Source: a virus. Taken from it: 32,022 nt of DNA. The DNA lies in the IMG/VR virus record IMGVR_UViG_3300042395_000168, positions 1 through 32,022 of that record. One strand, 5' to 3'. Within the stretch, counting starts at the first letter, position 1. The number at the start of each line of letters is the position of its first letter. Of the stretch, positions 1-5,101 are shown piece by piece. The translations under genes were made by a program, and so were the position numbers. The notes below the pieces were generated by a model, which did no database searches, was not told where the DNA came from, and saw only the letters and a list, made by a program, of their open reading frames with translations.

Positions 1-557
1 TCGTCAATAACAAACAGATCAGCACCACGCCCAGCCAGAGCGCCGCCAACGCCAACAGCATAATATTGACCTCCAGCTCCGGTAGACCATTTTCCGGCAG
101 CTTTTTGGTCTTCTGCGAGGACCGTTTTTGGAAAAACTTGCGTATATTCATCGGCGTCTACCAAGTTTTTTACACGACGACCAAAATCCTCCGATAAAGA
201 CGCCGTGTGCGTCCCCATAATAATCTTTTTATCTGGGAAATTACCTAAAAACCAAGCGGGAAATAAATAACTGGAGAACTCTGATTTACCCATACGTGGG
301 GCAATATTAATAATGACTCGTTTTTTATGCCCTGCTACCACGTCTTCAAATATTTTGGCTAATTTTCTGTGGTGTGCGCCTTCTTTAAATCCTGGATATA
401 CGTGATGCGCAAAAGATAATAATGATTTACGCGCACTTTTAATATTTTTACGGCGTTCGTGCTCATCTAATAATGTTAATACCTCCAGTTTTTCTTCCGC
501 AGGCATTAATGGCAACGCTTTTCTAAGCGCTTCGACTTCCTGATTACTAAGATTCAC
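1..557 (-). CDS. terL: Terminase large subunit, N-terminal part (cut by window edge)
   Basis: This is the packaging motor ATPase that moves DNA into the prohead and cuts it. The visible 185 residues hold a Walker A-like motif APRMGKSE at about residues 87-94, in the phage terminase form with a Lys but no classical GKT. The visible end reads GRGADLFVIDD, the Walker B strand with its acidic pair. The nuclease domain lies outside the window. The start is a GTG at 555-557, inside the last codons of the small-subunit gene (11-nt overlap), so the two are probably translationally coupled. AAGAG lies just upstream as a weak ribosome-binding site. Assignment rests on the motifs and the position next to the small subunit. 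Confidence 0.93.
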   Translation of the reverse strand, partial: MNLSNQEVEALRKALPLMPAEEKLEVLTLLDEHERRKNIKSARKSLLSFAHHVYPGFKEGAHHRKLAKIFEDVVAGHKKRVIINIAPRMGKSEFSSYLFPAWFLGNFPDKKIIMGTHTASLSEDFGRRVKNLVDADEYTQVFPKTVLAEDQKAAGKWSTGAGGQYYAVGVGGALAGRGADLFVID

Positions 558-1149
558 TTGTTTTCTCTTGCGCTGTCACTTCAATAGCGCCCATATATTT
601 ACCAAGCTTGTCTTTTATTTTTGTTTCAATCTCTTCGTCACTGAGTTCTGTCTTTTTAACTTCCACCCGCTCAGTAAATAGCGCCACTTCAGTGACCTTC
701 CCCAACATCTCCAGCGCTTTCAGCCGATACCTGGGGTCTGGGTGCTCCGTATCTTCCAATATCTTTGCGACCGCATAACCCCTTAACTGCCGCGCCTGCT
801 CAACAAACGCCCAGTCATACGCTGTCAGCATCCCAACAAGATGTTTTACCGCCTCTGGCGTGGTGTTAGACAGCAACTGCTGCTTAACTTTCTCTGCGGG
901 AGCGCCTGCTGCCATAGCCGTAAACGCAAGCTGTGCTGACTTCTGTTGCGCTTTAGCTTCTACTTTCTCTTCAGGCTCCACCCCTATTGACTCCAAGAAG
1001 TCCGCCGTCTTTATCTGAGCGTCCAATAATTCTTGGGGCGTGGCGTTATCAACATGCGTGAGTTCAGGCATGTCGTCGTACAGCGCTGGCGTAATAAGAT
1101 GATCAAACATGTGAGGGAAAAATAGCGCTTTCGCGCAGGGGCACCTCAT
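547..1149 (-). CDS. terS: Terminase small subunit (probable)
   Basis: This probably recognises phage DNA and recruits the large subunit. The protein has up to 200 residues and is mostly helical and charged. Its C-terminal half (LKALEMLGKVTEVALF followed by a Lys/Glu-rich tail) is of the kind seen in phage small terminases, and it lies directly upstream of terL with an 11-nt overlap. The start is unsure. The ATG at 1149 has no visible Shine-Dalgarno, nor do in-frame ATGs at 1110 and 1071. The frame stays open about 40 nt further upstream with no usual start codon, into a 13-codon ORF (1182-1223) that does have a strong ribosome-binding site. Coupling, frameshifting or a sequence error are all possible. 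Confidence 0.75.
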   Translation of the reverse strand: MRCPCAKALFFPHMFDHLITPALYDDMPELTHVDNATPQELLDAQIKTADFLESIGVEPEEKVEAKAQQKSAQLAFTAMAAGAPAEKVKQQLLSNTTPEAVKHLVGMLTAYDWAFVEQARQLRGYAVAKILEDTEHPDPRYRLKALEMLGKVTEVALFTERVEVKKTELSDEEIETKIKDKLGKYMGAIEVTAQEKTSES

Positions 1150-1174
1150 AAAGTCTGCGTAGGGTACTGTTTTA

Positions 1175-1204
1175 TTGACGCTTATGCAATAGCTAGTTTA
1201 TGAT
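1175..1204 (+). promoter_or_regulatory. Candidate sigma70 promoter P1, antisense to the terS leader
   Basis: TTGACG (1175-1180), an 18-bp spacer, then TATGAT (1199-1204): one mismatch in each hexamer. A transcript starting near 1211 would run rightward, antisense to the 13-residue leader ORF and its ribosome-binding site, and stop at the terminator at 1263-1287. Its product would be an untranslated RNA of about 75 nt. Confidence 0.4.
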
Positions 1205-1223
1205 GAGCGCGTAGCTTGTCCAT
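1182..1223 (-). CDS. 13-residue leader ORF before terS (possible)
   Basis: Minus-strand ATG at 1223 is preceded by AAGGAGAGTAGCT, the best ribosome-binding site of the leftward arm. It opens an ORF reading MDKLRAHHKLAIA and then TAA. The terS frame lies one base off and is open over the last codons of this ORF, so ribosomes could reinitiate or slip -1 into terS. It could instead be the true terS start broken by a one-base error. Nothing but the ribosome-binding site and position supports it as a gene. Confidence 0.4.
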   Translation of the reverse strand: MDKLRAHHKLAIA

Positions 1224-1262
1224 AGCTACTCTCCTTGAGTTGGTTTGGTGACCGACGATTTT

Positions 1263-1287
1263 CCCGGCCCCCCGCCGGGATTTTTTT
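1263..1287 (+). terminator. Rho-independent terminator after P1
   Basis: Stem CCCGGC (1263-1268) and GCCGGG (1274-1279) with a CCCCC loop, then A and seven T. The T tract lies only on the plus-strand side, so it acts rightward. No protein gene lies upstream on this strand, so it fits best as the end of the short RNA from P1. Confidence 0.7.
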
Positions 1288-1296
1288 GAGGGTACG

Positions 1297-1312
1297 TGTC
1301 AAATATTTGACA
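1297..1312. promoter_or_regulatory. Perfect 16-bp palindrome, candidate operator
   Basis: TGTCAAATATTTGACA is a perfect inverted repeat. Its right half contains TTGACA, the -35 of a possible rightward promoter (1307-1335). Binding of a dimeric repressor here would hide that element. The regulator is unknown; HTH proteins at 10036, 14299 and 22102 are candidates by inference only. Confidence 0.5.
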
Positions 1313-1335
1313 AAAGCTGTAGGAATTTTTTTAAA
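1307..1335 (+). promoter_or_regulatory. Candidate promoter P2 inside the palindrome
   Basis: Consensus TTGACA (1307-1312), a 17-bp spacer, then TTTAAA (1330-1335). The -10 is weak (4 of 6) and lies in an A/T run, so this is a tentative call. Confidence 0.3.
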
Positions 1336-1370
1336 ATTTTTGTGGGGTGGGCGTTTAGTTTTGGAGGGGG

Positions 1371-1406
1371 TGCGTTATGGATTTGGGGGATATGCGTTAT
1401 GGATTT
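1371..1406. repeat. Pair of 14-bp direct repeats (TGCGTTATGGATTT)
   Basis: Identical copies at 1371-1384 and 1393-1406, with starts 22 bp apart, about two helical turns. The core CGTTATGG recurs at 1562-1569, directly before the TATAAT of promoter P3. Same-face spacing suggests binding sites for a regulator, but none is known. Confidence 0.5.
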
Positions 1407-1566
1407 TGTAAATGCTTTGGGGTTTTACAGAAATATTGTGGTGTTGGAGTGAAATAGTGTCCATATACCGTCGCCACTACGTTGCATATCTTGGGGTGGT
1501 ACGGGAGTAGTGGGGTCGCAAAGTCGCAAAACAGCATAACCCCCTAGAGTTCTCCAAAACACGTTA

Positions 1567-1575
1567 TGGTATAAT
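1567..1575 (+). promoter_or_regulatory. Extended -10 promoter P3 for the early arm
   Basis: TGGTATAAT gives a consensus TATAAT (1570-1575) with an extended -10 TGn. No good -35 is present at 17-18 bp, which is common for extended -10 promoters. Transcription would start near 1582 and meet a strong terminator at 1610-1639 before the first gene at 1769. Confidence 0.55.
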
Positions 1576-1582
1576 AGATTCA

Positions 1583-1639
1583 TGGTTGGGAGTTGCTCAG
1601 CCATTCGTTGCCACGCCGATTGCGTGGCTTTTTGTTTTG
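1583..1639 (+). ncRNA. Short two-hairpin leader RNA ending in a terminator
   Basis: Starting just after P3, hairpin 1 pairs TGGTTG (1583-1588) with CAGCCA (1598-1603). Hairpin 2 pairs GCCACGC (1610-1616) with GCGTGGC (1622-1628) over a CGATT loop and is followed by TTTTTGTTTT. This is a compact transcript of about 55 nt. It may be a small RNA, an attenuator, or a cis element through which polymerase is modified for antitermination. Confidence 0.45.
1610..1638 (+). terminator. Rho-independent terminator in the early leader
   Basis: A perfect 7-bp GC-rich stem with a 5-nt loop, then TTTTTGTTTT. It sits about 28 nt past the predicted P3 start and 130 bp before the first early gene. No other clear promoter was seen between it and 1769, so the early operon would need readthrough. 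Confidence 0.75.
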
Positions 1640-1738
1640 TGCGGCAGCGAGAAAGCGAGGCTTTTCGCAAGTTCGTCGTCGTGTCAAAACATCTGCACCA
1701 CAAGCACACCCACACACGTGTACGTGGTGCACCACTAA

Positions 1739-1755
1739 GTAGACACCATGTCTAC
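1739..1755 (+). repeat. GTAGAC hairpin family, copy 1
   Basis: GTAGAC, loop ACCAT, GTCTAC. A 6-bp stem ending one base before the ribosome-binding site GTAAGGAG of the gene at 1769. It is the weakest of five copies because its flanks do not extend the stem. Confidence 0.7.
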
Positions 1756-1768
1756 GTAAGGAGCTACT

Positions 1769-2182
1769 ATGGATACCAAAGCAATCAAGAAAGCCACATT
1801 CGCCGTCTTTCGTGCAGGCGAGTCCTTCGCGGACAAAGTGCGTGAACTCAAAGCTATCGTGGAAGGCGAGGACTTTCACACCGTTCTACACACGCTCATC
1901 GTGGCATGTGATGAGTTCTATTACGACGGCGCAGGATCGCTCTACACAGCCCGCACACGTGGCGCAGACATTGGCCTTGGCATCGCCTACAACAAAGACC
2001 ACACCGACTACACCATGCGCCAAAAGCAGATCAACCGCATCATGCAATCCCTCGGTCTCACTGAGCCACGCAACCCAAGCAGCAAGCCCAAGAAACGCAC
2101 TGACAAGGTCGCGCTCTTACTCGCTCGCATCCACAAGGAGTTAACACCTGCACAAATTCGCGCACTCAAAGCAGCCCTTTGA
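1769..2182 (+). CDS. Early protein, unknown function (137 aa)
   Basis: First gene of the rightward arm. The start has a strong ribosome-binding site (GTAAGGAG, 6 nt spacing). The protein has a mixed charged N-terminal half and a Lys/Arg-rich C-terminal part (residues about 98-137, KPKKRTDKVALLLARIHKEL). That suggests a nucleic-acid contact, though no known domain was recognised. It lies between hairpin copies 1 and 2, and early position suggests a regulatory or host-directed role, which is inference. Confidence 0.75.
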   Translation: MDTKAIKKATFAVFRAGESFADKVRELKAIVEGEDFHTVLHTLIVACDEFYYDGAGSLYTARTRGADIGLGIAYNKDHTDYTMRQKQINRIMQSLGLTEPRNPSSKPKKRTDKVALLLARIHKELTPAQIRALKAAL

Positions 2183-2192
2183 TTCACCCACC

Positions 2193-2219
2193 GCTAAGTA
2201 GACATCCCGTCTACTTAGC
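2193..2219 (+). repeat. GTAGAC hairpin family, copy 2
   Basis: Perfect 11-bp stem GCTAAGTAGAC against GTCTACTTAGC with loop ATCCC, 10 nt after the stop of the upstream gene and 24 nt before the next ATG. There is no T tract, so it is not a typical terminator. The leader after it is nearly repeated after copy 4. Confidence 0.85.
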
Positions 2220-2243
2220 ACCAACATCTTTAGGAGAACTAAC

Positions 2244-2438
2244 ATGTCCAAACCCAAGCCCAACTGGTACATAACCTTTGAACGCCAACAACTAACCGAG
2301 CGCCAGATGCTAGCCCTCAAGCAAGACGACCTTGTCGTTGGCACACGCCCACCAAACACCGAGCAGCTCCTCAAGCTCCTCGCAAAAACAAACACTCACA
2401 AAAAGCACTTATGGCTAAATGAAAATAATTCTCAATAA
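2244..2438 (+). CDS. Small early protein, unknown function (64 aa)
   Basis: The start follows TTTAGGAGAACTAAC, a good ribosome-binding site. The protein begins MSKPKPNWYITFERQQL and is hydrophilic, without membrane segments or recognised motifs. Its leader and first codons (AACATCTTTAGGAGAACTAA, then ATGTCnAA) recur at 5002-5029 before a four-codon ORF, so this module has been copied. It ends at the edge of the AT-rich 2.44-2.87 kb segment. Confidence 0.65.
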   Translation: MSKPKPNWYITFERQQLTERQMLALKQDDLVVGTRPPNTEQLLKLLAKTNTHKKHLWLNENNSQ

Positions 2439-2440
2439 AG

Positions 2441-2464
2441 TTCTCCACAACGTATTGTGGAGAA
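2441..2464. repeat. Perfect 10-bp-stem hairpin after the 2244 gene
   Basis: TTCTCCACAA (2441-2450), loop CGTA, TTGTGGAGAA (2455-2464). A T6 run follows nine bases later (2474-2479), too far for a standard terminator. A similar but imperfect sequence (AGTTCTCCAAAACACGTTATGG) covers the spacer of promoter P3 at 1548-1569, so both may bind one regulator. That link is speculative. Confidence 0.6.
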
Positions 2465-2537
2465 AAATACCCCTTTTTTGTCGCGTCCAGTCGAACCCAG
2501 CTTTTTGTACACGTGGACACTGGCGTAGACAAGCGCA

Positions 2538-2558
2538 AAGCCCCGTCCCACGGGGCTT
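2538..2558. terminator. GC-rich stem-loop, possible terminator
   Basis: AAGCCCCG (2538-2545), loop TCCCA, CGGGGCTT (2551-2558): a perfect 8-bp stem. It is followed by CTATATATAT rather than a T tract on the plus strand, so termination strength is uncertain. Confidence 0.45.
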
Positions 2559-2816
2559 CTATATATATCTGTCTATCTGTCTACTATATATATATACGTA
2601 TTTATTTAGGTGTTATTATTTTTATAGGCTAACTCAGTTGCCCATCGCTTTCCTTTTCCTCTTTTTTTCCTTAAGTGTTGAAGCTTCCGGATTTTGGTGG
2701 ACATCTGGACACTTTTCCCGTTTTCTGAATGAAGTATGCTGTGATTTGTGTCCACTTCCTCCGATTAAGATCCGGCGGTTTTCGCTTGGAAGCCCCGTGT
2801 TTATTGGGTAAACTAC

Positions 2817-2845
2817 TGTCCACTTCTTTCTGGACAAAGTGGACA
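2817..2845. promoter_or_regulatory. Inverted GTGGACA pair before the zinc-finger gene
   Basis: TGTCCACTT (2817-2825) and AAGTGGACA (2837-2845) are perfect inverted 9-mers separated by 11 bp that include a further TGGACA. The pair ends 29 bp before the ATG at 2875, in operator position. Confidence 0.5.
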
Positions 2846-2874
2846 CTTTTGATTTATTTTGTAAAGGATTAGAC

Positions 2875-3411
2875 ATGTCACACGCTCAAACAACCCACAC
2901 CCAACGCTGTATCAAGTGCGAAAACACCTTCCCGACGACCCATTTCAGGTACCTTGGAACACGCGCTCAAGCCATCGCAAAAGGGCTATCAGGCAAGCGT
3001 TTACCGTGGGTTGAATCCAAGCTCTGCCGTCAATGCCGACCCCCTCGCAAGCCTTTACGTGAACTCACACGCAACGAATTAGCCAACCGCTTTTCGGCAG
3101 GCGACATATCCCGCATCGCCTACGACAACGAACTCAAGCGTCGCAAGCTGGAAGAAAGCAGGCGCAAGAGTGAGTACATGAAGATGCACCACGCCATGCG
3201 TAAGTACCTCTCACTCAAACCCGCTGACATCAAACTCTTTTTACTGGAGAAAGCCATACGCGAACAACAAGCCCAACAACTCAAGCAAGAACAACGTGAC
3301 GCTAAACACAGCGCCAAACTATCCACCCCACCACGCAAGCGAGGACGCCCACCCAAACAACTCATACCAAACACACCCTACACAAACAACGTAGACAACC
3401 CGTCTACTTAA
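2875..3411 (+). CDS. Zinc-finger and AT-hook DNA-binding protein (178 aa)
   Basis: A probable DNA-binding protein of unknown target. Two Cys pairs (C12-x2-C15 and C51-x2-C54) could bind one zinc. A charged helical, likely coiled-coil stretch covers about residues 85-145. The sequence PRKRGRPPK (about residues 153-161) matches the AT-hook that inserts into the minor groove of AT-rich DNA. ATG 2875 is chosen because AAAGGATTAGAC precedes it; an in-frame GTG at 2839 lies inside the repeat. The gene sits directly after the AT-rich repeat segment, a natural target. Its last codons are hairpin copy 3, which encodes VDNPST and the stop. Chromatin-like or regulatory function is inference. Confidence 0.75.
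   Translation: MSHAQTTHTQRCIKCENTFPTTHFRYLGTRAQAIAKGLSGKRLPWVESKLCRQCRPPRKPLRELTRNELANRFSAGDISRIAYDNELKRRKLEESRRKSEYMKMHHAMRKYLSLKPADIKLFLLEKAIREQQAQQLKQEQRDAKHSAKLSTPPRKRGRPPKQLIPNTPYTNNVDNPST
3391..3407 (+). repeat. GTAGAC hairpin family, copy 3 (inside coding sequence)
   Basis: GTAGAC, loop AACCC, GTCTAC. It lies within the final codons of the gene ending at 3411, with no further stem extension. The next ATG is 30 nt downstream. Confidence 0.75.
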
Positions 3412-3436
3412 CGCCAACAACTCAAGGAGAAAAGAT

Positions 3437-3526
3437 ATGACACCCGAAACTTGGGACACCCTGATTGGCTACGCCATAGCCTTCGCGCTAGGTATAGCGC
3501 TGACCATACTGTTAGTAACGCCATGA
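3437..3526 (+). CDS. Single-pass membrane micropeptide (29 aa)
   Basis: The start follows CTCAAGGAGAAAAGAT, a strong ribosome-binding site. The 29 residues are a short polar head (MTPETWDT) then about 20 hydrophobic residues (LIGYAIAFALGIALTILLV), a clear transmembrane helix. The stop overlaps the next small ORF by ATGA. Phage micropeptides of this form can alter host membranes, but nothing here shows the target. Confidence 0.6.
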   Translation: MTPETWDTLIGYAIAFALGIALTILLVTP

Positions 3527-3594
3527 AGATATTTAACCAAGCGCACATCCAGCACGCGTTGGGTGCGCACACTACCAAGAACCGAGGAGCGTGA
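3523..3594 (+). CDS. 23-residue ORF coupled to the membrane peptide (doubtful)
   Basis: It starts at the ATGA overlap with the stop of the membrane peptide and ends just before the ATG at 3596. The product is MKIFNQAHIQHALGAHTTKN followed by RGA, with no motif and no ribosome-binding site of its own. Its end carries the GAGGAG site of the next gene, so it could serve mainly to couple translation. Confidence 0.3.
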   Translation: MKIFNQAHIQHALGAHTTKNRGA

Positions 3595-3595
3595 A

Positions 3596-3766
3596 ATGAA
3601 AACGTTTGAAGTATTAGTGATGGCACAGCAGTACTACACAGTCTATATCGACGCTGAGTCTATCGAGGACGCACACAAGCAAGCATGGGACGATGTAGGG
3701 CAGATCATCATGCGTGATGCAGATGATTACGACGTGGAGGTGCGCGTCGAAGGTGAAGTTAAGTAG
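3596..3766 (+). CDS. Small DpnD/PcfM-like protein (56 aa)
   Basis: Begins MKTFEVLVMAQQYYTVYIDA and then has an acidic helix, a beta-strand/helix plan like DpnD/PcfM-type small proteins often found in phages and plasmids. That resemblance is from memory and moderate. The ATG at 3596 has GAGGAG eight bases upstream; an in-frame GTG at 3563 overlaps the previous ORF and looks too early. Function unknown. Confidence 0.65.
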   Translation: MKTFEVLVMAQQYYTVYIDAESIEDAHKQAWDDVGQIIMRDADDYDVEVRVEGEVK

Positions 3767-3796
3767 TAATTAACAAGGACTCACAGGAGAGCAAAC

Positions 3797-3982
3797 ATGA
3801 CAACGAGCATATGGCAGCACAAGCTCGACATATGGGACACAGCAGTTAAAGCACAAGCTGCCGTGGTTGAACTACGTGATCAGGGTTACATCGACGCAGC
3901 CACATGCGCTGATGAGTGCTTGAAGCTGTACAGCATGGCCTTAAAAGAGACTGAAGGTGAGGAGAACGATGATGAGAATTAA
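3797..3982 (+). CDS. Small protein, unknown function (61 aa)
   Basis: The ATG follows CAGGAGAGCAAAC. The protein is helical with an acidic tail (ETEGEENDDEN), and no family was recognised. Its tail sequence GAGGAGAAC provides the ribosome-binding site of the NinX-like gene, which starts 11 nt before this stop. Confidence 0.65.
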   Translation: MTTSIWQHKLDIWDTAVKAQAAVVELRDQGYIDAATCADECLKLYSMALKETEGEENDDEN

Positions 3983-4415
3983 GACGAGTGAACTAACGGG
4001 TGCTGCACTTGATTGGGCGGTGGCGAAGTGCGAAGACTTGCCGCTGAAGCTGGACCCGATGGGGTTCCGCAAAGACGCACCCGCGTCCATGCAAGCAGGC
4101 TGGTGGGTGTGGGATGGCGAGGGCCAGAACCAAGTCATCGGGCACCGCAAGACGCGTCGGGGAGATGAGGACGGATATTCACCATCAGCCGACTGGGCAC
4201 AAGGCGGGCCGATCATTGAGCGGGAGGAGATCGGTTTGCAACGAAATGCACCATGCAGCTTTGGGCGGGAGTGGGAGGCGCGTGGCAGCATCATGGCTAA
4301 AGGCGCGGGGTATCAGTTCGCATACGGCCCCACGCCCCTGATTGCTGCCATGCGCTGCTACGTGGCATCAAAACTTGGCGATGACATTGATATACCAGAG
4401 GAGCTAACACCATGA
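3972..4415 (+). CDS. ninX: NinX-like protein (DUF2591)
   Basis: It matches the lambdoid NinX/DUF2591 family in recalled hallmark segments: an N-terminal KTSELTGAALDWAVAKCE, a central YSPSADWAQGGPIIERE, and a C-terminal GPTPLIAAMRCYVASKLGD. The molecular role of the family is not known. In lambdoid phages it sits in the nin region among recombination and late-control genes. ATG 3972 is chosen for its spacing of 7 from GGAG; the ATG at 3969 is the alternative. Length (147 aa) is in the family range. Confidence 0.85.
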   Translation: MRIKTSELTGAALDWAVAKCEDLPLKLDPMGFRKDAPASMQAGWWVWDGEGQNQVIGHRKTRRGDEDGYSPSADWAQGGPIIEREEIGLQRNAPCSFGREWEARGSIMAKGAGYQFAYGPTPLIAAMRCYVASKLGDDIDIPEELTP

Positions 4416-4474
4416 GCAGCTAATCCACACCATTCATACACACTCACAAACATCTTATACAAACGGAGAATATT

Positions 4475-4957
4475 ATGGACACTAACAACATCAAACTTAT
4501 TGACGGCATCATCACCGCTATTACTAACCACATCTTTCACCGTATCGGTGAACTCGGACTCATACGTGACATACACGTCAGGCTCGACAAGCTTGAGGCA
4601 GAGATGCACGAGCGCAAGCCTGAGATGGAGCAGTCACTTGAGACCCTGCTGCAAGCATCGACATGGTTCGACAAGATGGTGGAGAGCAGAGTGGACGACC
4701 ACACGCACGACTTCTTGGCTGGGGTTGACGCTAGGGCACTCATAGATTCAGCCATCGAGGACTACGACTTCGAGAATGTCATTGCAGAGGCTGTGGCTAA
4801 CCACGACTTCAGCTCACAGATTGATGACGCCATCAGTGAGAACGACCTCATCTCAGACAGCGCAGTACGTGACATGTTTGATGAGATGTTTGAGGAGAAG
4901 CTCGACACCGCGCTCAGTCGCCTCACCGTACGCATAGTCCACAACAACGACGAGTAA
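4475..4957 (+). CDS. Acidic helical protein, unknown function (160 aa)
   Basis: The ATG follows ACGGAGAATATT. A helical N-terminal segment (residues about 15-60) is followed by a strongly acidic half containing loosely repeated units such as DARALIDSAIEDYDFENV and HDFSSQIDDAISENDLI. No family was recognised. Acidic repeated helices could be a DNA mimic or protein-binding scaffold, but that is a guess. Hairpin copy 4 follows its stop. Confidence 0.7.
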   Translation: MDTNNIKLIDGIITAITNHIFHRIGELGLIRDIHVRLDKLEAEMHERKPEMEQSLETLLQASTWFDKMVESRVDDHTHDFLAGVDARALIDSAIEDYDFENVIAEAVANHDFSSQIDDAISENDLISDSAVRDMFDEMFEEKLDTALSRLTVRIVHNNDE

Positions 4958-4970
4958 ACACACCGCCCCT

Positions 4971-4997
4971 GTAAGGTAGACAACACGTCTACCTTAC
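4971..4997 (+). repeat. GTAGAC hairpin family, copy 4
   Basis: Perfect 11-bp stem GTAAGGTAGAC against GTCTACCTTAC with loop AACAC. Outer base pairs differ from copy 2 yet remain paired. It lies 13 nt after a stop and 34 bp before the promoter of the AAA+ operon. Confidence 0.85.
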
Positions 4998-5001
4998 ACA
5001 A

Positions 5002-5035
5002 ACATCTTTAGGAGAACTAAATGTCTAATACTTGA
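5002..5035 (+). pseudogene. Copied gene leader with four-codon remnant ORF
   Basis: AACATCTTTAGGAGAACTAA and then ATGTCTAATACTTGA (5021-5035): a full ribosome-binding site and start matching those of the 2244 gene, but the frame stops after MSNT. Together with hairpin copy 4 it looks like a duplicated hairpin-leader module. Its body has been lost, and the AAA+ operon promoter overlaps the remnant. Confidence 0.5.
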
Positions 5036-5060
5036 CATACACCCACACCTGTTGTATAAC
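5032..5060 (+). promoter_or_regulatory. Strong sigma70 promoter for the AAA+/VWA operon
   Basis: TTGACA (5032-5037), a 17-bp spacer, TATAAC (5055-5060): consensus -35, one -10 mismatch, ideal spacing. Start near 5067, giving a leader of about 35 nt to the ATG at 5102. It is the best promoter in the window and gives the three-gene unit its own control. Confidence 0.75.
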
Positions 5061-5101
5061 GTACTTAGCAGCACATACACATATAAATCAAGGAGTTAAC
5101 T

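Larger units (their letters stand above)
1150..1768. promoter_or_regulatory. Divergent early/late control region
   Basis: About 620 bp without a convincing long gene, between the leftward terminase arm and the rightward early arm. It holds three candidate rightward promoters, two rho-independent terminators, a perfect 16-bp palindrome, a pair of 14-bp direct repeats and a hairpin (TGCACCAC at 1694-1701 against GTGGTGCA at 1724-1731). No convincing leftward promoter for terS was found. ORFs crossing 1425-1879 on either strand have no ribosome-binding site or family resemblance and run over the terminator. Confidence 0.7.
2439..2874. other. AT-rich non-coding segment with GTGGACA repeats, candidate origin or control site
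   Basis: This 436-bp gap has no convincing gene. It holds a 10-bp-stem hairpin (2441-2464), a GC hairpin (2538-2558), an alternating TA tract near 2560-2600, and repeated GTGGACA or TGTCCAC sites. These lie at 2513-2520, 2697-2703, 2706-2712 (TGGACAC only), 2748-2757, 2817-2825 and 2839-2845. TGGACACTTTT occurs twice (2706-2716, 2840-2850). Iteron-like sites, a melt-prone tract and hairpins are typical of replication origins, but a repressor-binding region would look similar. Confidence 0.45.

Noticed and set aside
1610-1640. tRNA-like fold at the early leader
   Set aside because: Only two hairpins, no T-loop or anticodon arm, and a terminator T tract follows directly.
1425-1879. Minus-strand and plus-strand ORFs of 87-99 codons in the divergent control region
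   Set aside because: They cross the P3 promoter, the terminator and the start of the 1769 gene, have no ribosome-binding site, and have a composition typical of shadow frames.
2560-2600. TA/TCTG microsatellite as a functional promoter array
   Set aside because: TATATA strings occur but no -35 at proper spacing; it is more likely simply a melt-prone or low-complexity tract.
2419-2876. ORFs of 130 codons (plus) and 80 codons (minus) over the AT-rich gap
   Set aside because: No ribosome-binding site, low-complexity product, and the DNA is dominated by repeats and hairpins.
4409-4426. ATGAGCAGCTAA three-codon ORF after ninX
   Set aside because: Too short to judge and no matching ribosome-binding site; probably chance.
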